Origin: Ewingella sp963519305
Lineage (GTDB): Bacteria; Pseudomonadota; Gammaproteobacteria; Enterobacterales; Enterobacteriaceae
Reading direction: 5' to 3'
NCBI GenBank assembly: GCA_963519305.1
Contig: CAUQMS010000002.1
Location: 124,001 to 188,000 of the forward strand
Length of the DNA: 64,000 nucleotides
In this document: positions 54,191-62,387 of the stretch, one piece after another
Position numbering within the stretch: the stretch's first letter is position 1
How the letters are laid out: each line of letters opens with the position of its first letter
Position numbers and translations under genes: made by a program
Notes under the pieces: generated by a model
Seen by the model: the letters and a program-made list of their open reading frames with translations, nothing else
Told to the model about the DNA's origin: nothing
Database searches by the model: none

Positions 54191-56214
54191 GCACTAAACG
54201 CATCATTACTGAGTTCCCCCATAAGGTCACCACGGTAGAGCATCTGTGGATTAAACTGAGTGACGGCACCCGCCTTGCCGCCCGTTTATGGTTGCCGGAT
54301 TCTGCCGGTGACACGCCGGTGCCGGCCATTCTCGAATACATTCCTTATCGCAAACGCGACGGTACCCGCGTGCGCGATGAGCCGATGCACGGCTATTTTG
54401 CCGGGAACGGTTACGCGGTTCTGCGCGTGGACATGCGCGGCAGCGGGGAATCCGACGGGCTGCTGGCCGATGAATACCTGTTACAGGAACAGAACGACGC
54501 GCTGGAAGTGATTGAATGGATAACTGCCCAGAGCTGGTGCAGTGGTAACGTCGGCATGATGGGCAAATCCTGGGGCGGTTTTAACTCGCTGCAGGTTGCG
54601 GCCCGCCGTCCGGCGGCCCTCAAAGCCATCATCACCGTTTGTTCTACCGATGACCGCTACCGCGATGATATTCACTATAAAGGCGGTTGCCTGCTTAACG
54701 ACAACCTCTGGTGGGGCGGCATTATGCTGGCTTACCAGAGCCGCCCTGCCGACCCGGCGCTGGTGGGCGATGGCTGGTATAACGAATGGTTGCACCGCCT
54801 GGAAAACATGCCGTTCTTCCCGGCGCTGTGGATGGAACATCCGCTGCGCGACCGCTACTGGCAGCACGGTTCCGTGTGTGAAGACTGGTCGGCGATCCGC
54901 TGTCCGGTGTTGGCGATTGGCGGCTGGGCGGATGCTTACAGCAATGCCGTGTTCCGCCTGATGGATAACCTGAAAGTCGCACGCCGCGCGATTATCGGCC
55001 CCTGGGCGCACGTTTACCCGCAGGACGGCACGCCGGAACCGGCAATTGGATTCTTACAGGAAGCCCTCAAATGGTGGGATCACTGGCTTAAAGACGAACA
55101 AAACGGCGCGATGGATGGCCCGATGATTCAGGCCTGGCAGCAGGACAGCCAGCCGCCGTCGGCGCAGCGTCCGGTCAGCAAAGGCCGCTGGGTGGGATTT
55201 GACCGCGGCACTGCCAGCAACGTGTCCCACGATACTCTCTGGCTGACACGCGGCCAACTGAACCGGCAGCCGGATACGGATGCCGGTGTGGTTTCAATCT
55301 GTTCGCCACAAAACCACGGCCTGATGTCCGGGGAGTGGATGGGCGCAGGTGTGCTCGGGGAAACGCCGCCCGATCAGCGCGTGGACGACGGCAATGCGGA
55401 AATTTTCGATGGTGAACCGCTGGCAGAACCGCTGGCCATATTCGGTTTCCCGGAGTTTACCGTCGAGCTGAGCAGTAATAAACCGGCGGCCATGCTGTAT
55501 GTGCGGCTATCGGATGTCTCGCCGGAAGGCGCGGTCAATCGCGTCACTCACGGCTGGCTGAATCTGGCGCACCTGCATGGCCACGACCAATCTTTACCGC
55601 TGGTGCCCGGTGAAAAAGTCCGCGTACCGGTCCAGCTCGACGGCATTTCACACCGCTTCGAAGCCGGTCACCGCCTGCGTATTTCACTGGCTACCACGTA
55701 CTGGCCGATGATCTGGCCGATGGCCGAAGCCGCCACGCTGACGCTTGACCTGCATAGTGCCCAGCTCTCGCTGCCGGTATGTGAACAACCGTTAGAAATC
55801 GACGGACCGAATAAGCAGCCGGAAAGCGCCGCCCCAACGCCGCAAACCGTGCTGACGCATGGCCGCGTAGACCGCACCGTCAGCTATGACTTCCTGACCG
55901 ACAGCTGGACCTGCGTGACCAACGGCGAAGGTGGGGTATTTGGTGAAGGCGTGTACCGCTTCGACGATATCGATACCACCGTCGATCACAATCTGCGCCG
56001 TGAACTGAGCGTCAGTAATTCCGACCCGCTTTCAGCTCGCTATCTGCTGACGCAAACCATGAGAATCGGTCGCGAAGGCTGGCGGATTGAAGCCGTGATC
56101 ACCCTCGATATGCACAGTGACCTGACGCATTTCATCGTCAGCGGCGATATGGTGGTCAGCCTCAACGGCGAGGAAGAGTTCACCAAATACTGGCATGAAC
56201 GCATTGCGCGTTAA
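54187..56214 (+). CDS. CocE/NonD-family (S15) hydrolase
   Basis: The 675-residue protein has an alpha/beta-hydrolase domain followed by a C-terminal jelly-roll domain (from about residue 400), as in cocaine esterase and X-Pro dipeptidyl peptidases. The nucleophile is Ser128 in MMGKSWGGFN; an oxyanion tyrosine is in EYIPYRKRDGT (Tyr51/Tyr54). No signal peptide is seen, so it acts in the cytoplasm. Its translational coupling to the ABC genes suggests that it cleaves the imported compound (a peptide, ester or amide); the substrate is unknown. It converges with hxlR with a four-base overlap. Confidence 0.9.
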   Translation: MSTKRIITEFPHKVTTVEHLWIKLSDGTRLAARLWLPDSAGDTPVPAILEYIPYRKRDGTRVRDEPMHGYFAGNGYAVLRVDMRGSGESDGLLADEYLLQEQNDALEVIEWITAQSWCSGNVGMMGKSWGGFNSLQVAARRPAALKAIITVCSTDDRYRDDIHYKGGCLLNDNLWWGGIMLAYQSRPADPALVGDGWYNEWLHRLENMPFFPALWMEHPLRDRYWQHGSVCEDWSAIRCPVLAIGGWADAYSNAVFRLMDNLKVARRAIIGPWAHVYPQDGTPEPAIGFLQEALKWWDHWLKDEQNGAMDGPMIQAWQQDSQPPSAQRPVSKGRWVGFDRGTASNVSHDTLWLTRGQLNRQPDTDAGVVSICSPQNHGLMSGEWMGAGVLGETPPDQRVDDGNAEIFDGEPLAEPLAIFGFPEFTVELSSNKPAAMLYVRLSDVSPEGAVNRVTHGWLNLAHLHGHDQSLPLVPGEKVRVPVQLDGISHRFEAGHRLRISLATTYWPMIWPMAEAATLTLDLHSAQLSLPVCEQPLEIDGPNKQPESAAPTPQTVLTHGRVDRTVSYDFLTDSWTCVTNGEGGVFGEGVYRFDDIDTTVDHNLRRELSVSNSDPLSARYLLTQTMRIGREGWRIEAVITLDMHSDLTHFIVSGDMVVSLNGEEEFTKYWHERIAR

Positions 56215-56657
56215 ACGTCAGGAATAACTGCCGTTATATCCCGGCTTTCCAGCAACCGCCCGTCCTGTGCGCGAAGTTCAATTTTGCGCAGCGGCTGGCG
56301 GTTTTTTGCATCTACCAGACGGGTGCAGGGTTCGCCGTCTGCAAACAGATATTCGCTGCCCCACTGCCCTAAGGCCACCAAAATCGGCTGCAACGCGATG
56401 CCCTTGTCGGTCAGGACATAATCCTGATAGGCGGAGCCATCGGAAGCCGGTTCCACCCGTAAAATCCCTTCTGCCACCAGCGCTTTGAGCCGCGTACTGA
56501 GAATATTTTTTGCCGCGCCCAGACTGCGCTGAAACTCACTAAAGCGGGTCATGCCGCGCATGGCGTCACGCACAATCAGCAGCGTCCACCAGTCACCGAT
56601 CAAGTCCAGTGCGCGCGCGGTCGGACACGGGGTATTTTCCAGACGGGTTCTTTTCAT
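56211..56657 (-). CDS. HxlR-family transcriptional regulator
   Basis: The 148-residue protein has a winged helix of the HxlR type (CPTARALDLIGDWWTLLIVR, then FSEFQRSLGAAKNILSTRLK), with the conserved N-terminal cysteine. HxlR regulators often respond to quinones, aldehydes or oxidants. I chose ATG 56657, which has AGGAG upstream and the typical N-terminus. It is divergent from the SDR gene at 56800 and probably controls it; the 142-base gap would hold the operator. Confidence 0.9.
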   Translation of the reverse strand: MKRTRLENTPCPTARALDLIGDWWTLLIVRDAMRGMTRFSEFQRSLGAAKNILSTRLKALVAEGILRVEPASDGSAYQDYVLTDKGIALQPILVALGQWGSEYLFADGEPCTRLVDAKNRQPLRKIELRAQDGRLLESRDITAVIPDV

Positions 56658-56799
56658 AAACGCTCTCCTGAAGCAATCGCCCTGCGATCGCAAAAAATGC
56701 TGTGATTGAAAATCTGGTTGCATTATAGGACCACCTCGCGTAAATATCATCTGGTTTCATTATTAAACCACAAATTCACGCAAATTGAGGTATCACATC

Positions 56800-57594
56800 A
56801 TGGCTCCATCAACGCATTCAAAACCTGTCGCCCTGATCACCGGTGCATCCAGCGGCATTGGCGCAACCTACGCGGATCGTCTGGCGAAACGCGGCTACGA
56901 TCTGGTGCTGGTCGCCCGTGACGGCAAACGCATGGAAGCGCTGGCGGCACAGCTTCGCGAAACCACCGGCGTCGCTGTTGAGGTTCTTCCGGCGGATCTG
57001 ACCCGTCACGCTGATCTGCTTCGGGTGGAAGAGTATCTGCGCAGTCACCCTGAGATTTCCCTGCTGGTGAATAACGCCGGTGCATCGCTGCCGGGCGGTT
57101 TCGATACCAGTGATGCCGACACCATCGACCATCTGATCCGGCTCAATGTCACCTCCGTTGCCCGTCTCTCCCGCGTAGCACTGGACGGCCTGCTGAAACA
57201 CCCCGACGGCGCCATTATTAATATTGCGTCCGTGATGGCACTGGCACCGGAACTGCGCTCGGCGGTCTATTCCGCCACCAAAGCCTTTGTGCTGACGTTC
57301 ACCCAAACGCTGCAATGTGAGCTGGAAGAGCGCGGGCTGTATCTGCAAGCCGTGCTCCCGGCGGCCACCCGTACAGAAATCTGGGAAAAATCCGGGCGTA
57401 ATCTGGACGATTTACAAGGCTTAATGGAAGTGGGGGATCTGGTTGACGCCGCGCTGGTGGGCTTCGATCGCAAAGAAAAAATCACCATCCCGCCGCTGCA
57501 TAATGAAAAACAGTGGGACGATTACGATGCACTGCGCGCTGCGATGCTGCCGGGCTTTATGCAGTCGCAGCCGGCTGAGCGCTATACCCGTTAA
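56800..57594 (+). CDS. Short-chain dehydrogenase/reductase
   Basis: The 264-residue classical SDR has the cofactor loop TGASSGIG (residues 14-21), NNAGAS and the YSATK active-site motif. The residue after the second beta strand is Arg (LVARDGKR), which favours NADP. The substrate is unknown. The start ATG 56800 has GAGG upstream; an in-frame TTG at 56785 is rejected because it overlaps that site. Divergence from hxlR suggests a reductase induced by electrophiles, by analogy with other hxlR-SDR pairs. Confidence 0.9.
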   Translation: MAPSTHSKPVALITGASSGIGATYADRLAKRGYDLVLVARDGKRMEALAAQLRETTGVAVEVLPADLTRHADLLRVEEYLRSHPEISLLVNNAGASLPGGFDTSDADTIDHLIRLNVTSVARLSRVALDGLLKHPDGAIINIASVMALAPELRSAVYSATKAFVLTFTQTLQCELEERGLYLQAVLPAATRTEIWEKSGRNLDDLQGLMEVGDLVDAALVGFDRKEKITIPPLHNEKQWDDYDALRAAMLPGFMQSQPAERYTR

Positions 57595-57616
57595 TATCCG
57601 TTAACAAACTCCCCCC

Positions 57617-57643
57617 TGACCAGCGAAGCAAATTTGCTGGTCA
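57617..57643. other. Inverted repeat after the SDR gene
   Basis: TGACCAGC and GCTGGTCA form an 8-bp stem with an internal GCAAATTTGC palindrome. No T run follows; a weak terminator or mRNA 3' hairpin is possible. Confidence 0.4.
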
Positions 57644-57748
57644 ATTCCCCGCCTCTTTGCAAAGATAACAAAACATTAACGTTCAGATTGTTATGTGATT
57701 TTTATCTGGCTTGCCAACCTCATCCCTTCGCGCATTGAGACTAAAACC

Positions 57749-58438
57749 ATGACTGATTATGTAATAAATCCTCCTGCCGTTCCGTCACTGGCCGTTGAAG
57801 ACCAACAGGCCCGCTTCCCCGTGCGCCGCGTGTACTGTGTCGGGCGAAATTATGCCGACCACGCCCGTGAGATGGGCCATAACCCGGATCGCGAACCGCC
57901 GTTTTTCTTCTCCAAACCGGCGGATGCCGTCGTCCCGGCCAGCGGTGACGTGCCTTATCCGTCACTGACGAAGGAGTTGCATTACGAAGTGGAACTGGTG
58001 GTGGCAATCGGTAAAGGCGGCAAAGACATCGCGCCGGAAGATGCGCTGGAACACGTTTGGGGTTACACCGTCGGGGTGGATTTAACCCGCCGCGATTTGC
58101 AGGCGCAGGCCAAGAAAGCCGGGCGCCCGTGGGATCTGTCTAAAGGTTTCGACGCCTCCGCGCCGACCCACCCGCTGTTGCCGGTAAGCCAGACCGGTCA
58201 TCCGGCACAGGGCAATATCTGGCTGAAGGTCAATGGCGAAGCGCGCCAGCAGGGTAATTTGAACGAGCAGATCTGGCAGGTGCCTGAAATCATCAGTTAC
58301 CTGTCGCAGGCAGTAGAGCTGCAACCCGGCGACCTGATTTACACCGGTACACCGGCCGGCGTCGGTGAGATCAAACCGGGTGATGTCGTCACCGGCGGTA
58401 TCGACAACCTCGGTACGTTCAGCTTCACCCTCGTCTGA
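57749..58438 (+). CDS. Fumarylacetoacetate hydrolase (FAH) family protein
   Basis: The 229-residue protein has the FAH fold. Metal-binding acidic residues are in HYEVELVVAIG (Glu-x-Glu) and GVDLTRRDLQ; the PPFFFSKPADAVV and TGTPAGVG motifs complete the site. The set fits acylpyruvases such as fumarylpyruvate hydrolase. Start at ATG 57749. The neighbours do not form a known catabolic pathway with it, so its substrate is open. Confidence 0.88.
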   Translation: MTDYVINPPAVPSLAVEDQQARFPVRRVYCVGRNYADHAREMGHNPDREPPFFFSKPADAVVPASGDVPYPSLTKELHYEVELVVAIGKGGKDIAPEDALEHVWGYTVGVDLTRRDLQAQAKKAGRPWDLSKGFDASAPTHPLLPVSQTGHPAQGNIWLKVNGEARQQGNLNEQIWQVPEIISYLSQAVELQPGDLIYTGTPAGVGEIKPGDVVTGGIDNLGTFSFTLV

Positions 58439-58453
58439 TATCACCACGCGATG

Positions 58454-59269
58454 CTACAGCAACGGCGTCCGGTCTCCGGGCGCTTTCTGTTCGATTTCCT
58501 GCTTTATCCGCGGCGCCAGCTTTTCAAAGCCGCAGGCGGTGGCGGGGTCAAACAGCGATAACGACTCTATCTGGCTAAACAAAATCACTTTGCGAAAGTT
58601 CAGCGCATTATTCGGCTCAGACACCGGTGTTATCCAGTGCTGCTCAAAATAGGCCGCATAGTTATGCTCCACGACCAGTTGCTGAGTCTGACGGTCACGG
58701 TAACCGCTGATCATCGGGATGACCACCACGTTATCGGTCGACGAGGTTTCACAGCGCGCCGTATGCACCATGCCGATGTAAACACGATGTGAGTTCAGGG
58801 TGATATAAATCATGTCGCCCCGCTCCATGCACTGGTACAAAATGCCCTCCACGCCGTTGGCGCTGGTCAGCTGTTTGTACAGTTGCTTACGCCCGGCGCT
58901 ATTGAGCCGCAAGCCCGGCGACCAGGTGGTGCGGAACAGACACAGCATCACCGAGACGCACAGCATAATCACCACCGGTGCCTGAATACCTAAGAAACTC
59001 CAGTTGATAAAATCGCGGTGATAATGCACATCCTGATTCAGCGCGTGGATCTCCGGCAGATGGTTAATCACCGAGGAGACGCCCCACAACAGCATGTAGA
59101 CAATCGCGATGACCAGTACGCCCTGCAAAACGAAGATACAACCGTAGAGCGCCACCAGAAAATAGACGTCCCAGCCAAAGGTGCGTTTGAGTTTGAAACG
59201 CGTGGAGATGTCGCGCGTGGTGTACCAGTAACCGCACACCATCAGTACCATAAATACCGCCGTCGCCAT
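58454..59269 (-). CDS. Membrane protein of unknown function
   Basis: I do not recognise this 271-residue protein. It has three predicted membrane helices (about residues 2-17, 36-65 and 93-113), then a soluble domain of about 155 residues. The soluble part has a SHRVYIGMVHTARC segment resembling small beta-barrel domains, and ends FEKLAPRIKQEIEQKAPG. It overlaps the preceding small gene by one base (TGATG), so the two are translated together. No regulator or operon partner with known function adjoins it. Confidence 0.7.
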   Translation of the reverse strand: MATAVFMVLMVCGYWYTTRDISTRFKLKRTFGWDVYFLVALYGCIFVLQGVLVIAIVYMLLWGVSSVINHLPEIHALNQDVHYHRDFINWSFLGIQAPVVIMLCVSVMLCLFRTTWSPGLRLNSAGRKQLYKQLTSANGVEGILYQCMERGDMIYITLNSHRVYIGMVHTARCETSSTDNVVVIPMISGYRDRQTQQLVVEHNYAAYFEQHWITPVSEPNNALNFRKVILFSQIESLSLFDPATACGFEKLAPRIKQEIEQKAPGDRTPLL

Positions 59270-59466
59270 CAGAGCACGCTCATCTTTTTCACGTGACGGG
59301 TGAAGTCCTGCTGCACCTGTTCGTTGGCGGGGTTGACCGAGGCAATGCCGTTTTCATCAATGATAATGCGTTCTCCCTCTTCGATGGTTTCCTGAATGTC
59401 GTTCGCACTGAACAACCCTAAAAATTTTTCCGGGCTGGAAAAAACCCGCAGGAAGATTTTCAGCAT
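59269..59466 (-). CDS. Small protein of unknown function
   Basis: This is a 65-residue protein with a hydrophobic N-terminal stretch (MLKIFLRVFSSPEKFLGLF) and an acidic, hydrophilic remainder. I do not recognise it. The ATG at 59466 has AAGGAG five to nine bases upstream; the frame extends further left but without a site. It is coupled to the membrane protein downstream and may be its partner. Confidence 0.65.
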   Translation of the reverse strand: MLKIFLRVFSSPEKFLGLFSANDIQETIEEGERIIIDENGIASVNPANEQVQQDFTRHVKKMSVL

Positions 59467-59584
59467 GAGTGCTCCTTTTCGTAAAACATACAGAGTAGCG
59501 AAGAAAACCGGGCATGCGGTCAAAGGAAGGTTTTTTCAGATTAGTTACTGGTAGAAATTCAGCAATGTCAGAAAGAGAATCAAT

Positions 59585-59614
59585 AAAAAAGGGCGCAGCC
59601 TTTACGCCGCGCCC
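59585..59614 (-). terminator. Terminator downstream of ansP
   Basis: On the minus strand GGGCGCGGC pairs with the GCTGCGCCC side around GTAAA, then a run of T. It lies 43 bases after the ansP stop. Confidence 0.88.
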
Positions 59615-59656
59615 TTCGCTCCCGTCATGTCAGCGGGGCCTCAGTGTTTTTTCATT

Positions 59657-61150
59657 CTATTCACTGCGTGGCAAATTCTCTTCGTTCGCATGATGCGCTT
59701 CTTCGTGAGCCACCTGTTCGGCTTTCACTTCTTTGGCGCGGTTACGCAAACCATACCAACCAAGCACCAGCAGAATGATGAGGATCGGGATAGTGCCCAC
59801 GGTGTAAGTGCCGTTCGGATAGTCAAAGGCCATCAGAACCAGCACGCTGGCGAGGAAAGCCAGCGTCAGCCAGGAAGTTACCGGCGCCCACGGCATCTTG
59901 AAGGAGACCTCTTTGGCCTTGCCCTCTTTAATGGCTTTACGTAGTTTCATCTGGCAGACCACGATAAAGGCCCACGAACTCAGGATACCCAGCGAGGCGA
60001 CGTTAAGTACGATCTCAAACACCTGCGACGGCACATAATAGTTCAGCACCACGCCGATGATATAGATAGCCACAGTGACCAGGATCCCGGCATAAGGCAC
60101 CTGCTGAGCGTTCATTTTTGACATGAACTTCGGCGCAGAACCGCCCATCGACAGTGAACGCAGAATACGTCCGGTGGAGTAAAGCCCCGAGTTAAGGCTC
60201 GACAGCGCAGCAGTCAGAACCACGATATTCATGATCGTTCCGATGTAAGGCACGCCGAGTTTGCTAAAGAAAGTCACGAACGGGCTTTGCCCTGCCTGAT
60301 AGGCATTCCACGGCAGCAGCAACACCAGCAGCACTACAGAACCGACGTAGAACAGCGCAATACGCCAGATCACGCTGTTAATGGCTTTCGGCAGCACTTT
60401 TTCCGGATTTTTGGTTTCGCCGGCTGCGGTGCCCACCAGCTCAATGGCGGCGAAGGCAAACACGACGCCCTGCACCAGCACCAGCGCCGGTAACAGACCG
60501 TGCGGGAAGATGCCGCCGTTGTCGGTGATAAGGTGCAGGCCGGTCGCATTACCCGCGATTTCTTTGCCTGTTCCGAGCACCACAACGCCGACAATCAGGA
60601 ACAGCGCAATGGCCGCCACTTTGATCAGCGCAAACCAGAACTCCATCTCGGCAAACCATTTCACGCCGATCATATTCATGGTGCCGACAATCGCCAGCGC
60701 GCCAAGGGCAAACATCCACTGAGGGATATCACCGAAAGTGCCCCAGTAATGCATGTAAAGTGCCACGGCGGTAATGTCCACAATGCCGGTCATCGCCCAG
60801 TTGAGAAAGTACATCCAGCCCGCCACATAGGAGGCTTTCTCGCCGAGGAATTCGCGTGCGTAAGAGACAAAGCTGCCGCTGGTCGGACGGTGTAATACCA
60901 GTTCGCCCAGCGCGCGGAGAATGAAAAAAGAGAAGATACCGCACACCGCATACACAATGGCCAGCGCCGGACCAGCCATCTGTAAACGCGCACCCGCCCC
61001 GAGGAATAAGCCGGTACCGATAGAACCACCGATAGCAATCATCTGAACCTGACGATTGCCCATACTCTTGTGATAACCGTCGTCATGTGAATCCAACCAA
61101 CGTCGCTTGGCGGCCTGTTTTGCCTCAGCAGACTTTCTATGTAATCGCAT
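59657..61150 (-). CDS. ansP: L-asparagine permease AnsP
   Basis: The 497-residue amino-acid/proton symporter has about 12 helices and is very close to E. coli AnsP (AAKRRWLDSHDDGYHKSMGN, QMIAIGGSIGTGLFLGAGAR, MAFDYPNGTYTVG). It imports asparagine across the inner membrane. I placed the start at ATG 61150, with AGGA upstream, giving the E. coli-like length; an upstream in-frame ATG at 61198 lacks support. The C-terminus is Glu/His-rich (EQVAHEEAHHANEE). It has its own terminator. Confidence 0.93.
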   Translation of the reverse strand: MRLHRKSAEAKQAAKRRWLDSHDDGYHKSMGNRQVQMIAIGGSIGTGLFLGAGARLQMAGPALAIVYAVCGIFSFFILRALGELVLHRPTSGSFVSYAREFLGEKASYVAGWMYFLNWAMTGIVDITAVALYMHYWGTFGDIPQWMFALGALAIVGTMNMIGVKWFAEMEFWFALIKVAAIALFLIVGVVVLGTGKEIAGNATGLHLITDNGGIFPHGLLPALVLVQGVVFAFAAIELVGTAAGETKNPEKVLPKAINSVIWRIALFYVGSVVLLVLLLPWNAYQAGQSPFVTFFSKLGVPYIGTIMNIVVLTAALSSLNSGLYSTGRILRSLSMGGSAPKFMSKMNAQQVPYAGILVTVAIYIIGVVLNYYVPSQVFEIVLNVASLGILSSWAFIVVCQMKLRKAIKEGKAKEVSFKMPWAPVTSWLTLAFLASVLVLMAFDYPNGTYTVGTIPILIILLVLGWYGLRNRAKEVKAEQVAHEEAHHANEENLPRSE

Positions 61151-61378
61151 TCGATCCTGTTCTCCAAAATGCCCGATGCCTGAAACCCTTACAGGCAAAC
61201 GATTGCAGATGCTGACGTTTACGCGGCTTTGCCGCTGTATTATTTTTAGCCTGACTGAATGTCAGTATATTTCCGGCGTTGGATGCTACCCGTTCTCAAC
61301 TGGACTGGCAAAAAAAACCGTCGGGTAAAATTGTGAACAGTCATAATTCGTGACAAAAATTTTGTGTGTAAAAATGGC

Positions 61379-62227
61379 CTAGCGGCCTTCTGCACTGCGG
61401 CTCTCTTTGCGCACCCGCTCTATGTTAATCGACAGGTACATGATCTCTTCGGTGCTCAGTTCGCGCTGATAATGCGTGGTCAGATAGGCACTTAGTTTCT
61501 CCGCGCAGGACCAGGCTTTCGGATAATTCTCTTTTACCGCCACGTGCAGCATCAGATCATCATCCGGGACCACGGAACGGCTGAGCATACGTTGGGAGAA
61601 GAATTTCAGATGCGTGACAAAGCGCTGATAACTCAGGGACTCTTCGTCATAATCAATCCGTAACTGATATTTGACCATGTGCAGAATTTCCTGCATCACT
61701 TTGGTGATTTGCGTCACTTCCGCCATTTCACCGTTGAGCTGCGCATTGACCAGATGCAGGGCAATAAACCCGGCCTCGTCCACCGGCAGACGCACGCCGA
61801 GCCGGCTGTCGATCATCTCCAGCGCTTCCAGCCCCAGCGCGTACTCTTTCGGATAGAGGCGGCGCGTCTCCCACAGCAACGCATTGCTGACAGGTACCCC
61901 CTGTTTTTGCCGTTCGATGGCAAAATTACAGTGGTCAGTTAGCGCGATATACAGATTCTCCTGCAATTTCCCCAGCCGGTGGCTCGCCAACTGAATGATC
62001 TGGTCGCAGGTGGTCATCACGTCCATCGGAATATGACCGAGTAATTCGGAAAGCCGCGCCACCAGTTGATCATTTTTCAGCGCAAACACTTTCTCAATCT
62101 TGCTGTCGTCGAGGCTTTCTCCCACTTGTTTCTGAAAAGCCAGCCCACGCCCCATGACCACCTGCTCACGCAGCTGATCGTCTAACACCACCACCACATT
62201 ATTATTAAGTATTTTGGCGATTATCAT
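61379..62227 (-). CDS. bglG: BglG-family transcriptional antiterminator
   Basis: The 282-residue protein starts with an RNA-binding CAT domain (AKILNNNVVVVLDDQLREQV, about residues 1-55) and has two PTS regulation domains, PRD1 (about 65-170) and PRD2 (about 172-278). It binds the RAT hairpin at 62278-62306 to prevent termination, and is controlled by phosphorylation by its PTS permease. It lies downstream of the porin, the reverse of the usual bglG-first order. AGGGGAC lies upstream of the ATG. Confidence 0.93.
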   Translation of the reverse strand: MIIAKILNNNVVVVLDDQLREQVVMGRGLAFQKQVGESLDDSKIEKVFALKNDQLVARLSELLGHIPMDVMTTCDQIIQLASHRLGKLQENLYIALTDHCNFAIERQKQGVPVSNALLWETRRLYPKEYALGLEALEMIDSRLGVRLPVDEAGFIALHLVNAQLNGEMAEVTQITKVMQEILHMVKYQLRIDYDEESLSYQRFVTHLKFFSQRMLSRSVVPDDDLMLHVAVKENYPKAWSCAEKLSAYLTTHYQRELSTEEIMYLSINIERVRKESRSAEGR

Positions 62228-62241
62228 TTACGTCCCCTGAA

Positions 62242-62306
62242 AACAAAAAAACCCGACCGCCCGGTAAAGGGTGATCAGGTTTTGCCTGCGTGAGCAGTAA
62301 CAATCC
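62242..62306 (-). promoter_or_regulatory. RAT antiterminator site and overlapping terminator before bglG
   Basis: On the minus strand GGATTGTTACTG (from 62306) and CGCAGGCAAAACC (ending at 62278) match the BglG/LicT RAT consensus. Its 3' end overlaps AAACCTGA (62275-62282), which pairs with TCGGGTTT (62249-62256) in a terminator followed by a T run. BglG binding to RAT would block this stem, a self-regulating switch. Confidence 0.92.
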
Positions 62307-62314
62307 AACGGCGT

Positions 62315-62375
62315 ATATTAACAGTTTTCAAGGGCGTCTCAATGGAGGCCTTGCTGAAACGTGATAAAGATCGCC
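62315..62375 (-). promoter_or_regulatory. Putative bglG promoter with a weak CRP site
   Basis: On the minus strand TTGAGA (62337-62342), 16 bases, TAATAT (62315-62320) resembles a sigma-70 promoter. Its start near 62307 puts the RAT at the 5' end of the transcript. A half-matching CRP site at 62360-62375 would be centred near -60, as in the E. coli bgl promoter. This is inference from spacing; the CRP site matches well in only one half. Confidence 0.5.
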
Positions 62376-62387
62376 GCTGCCCGTGAT

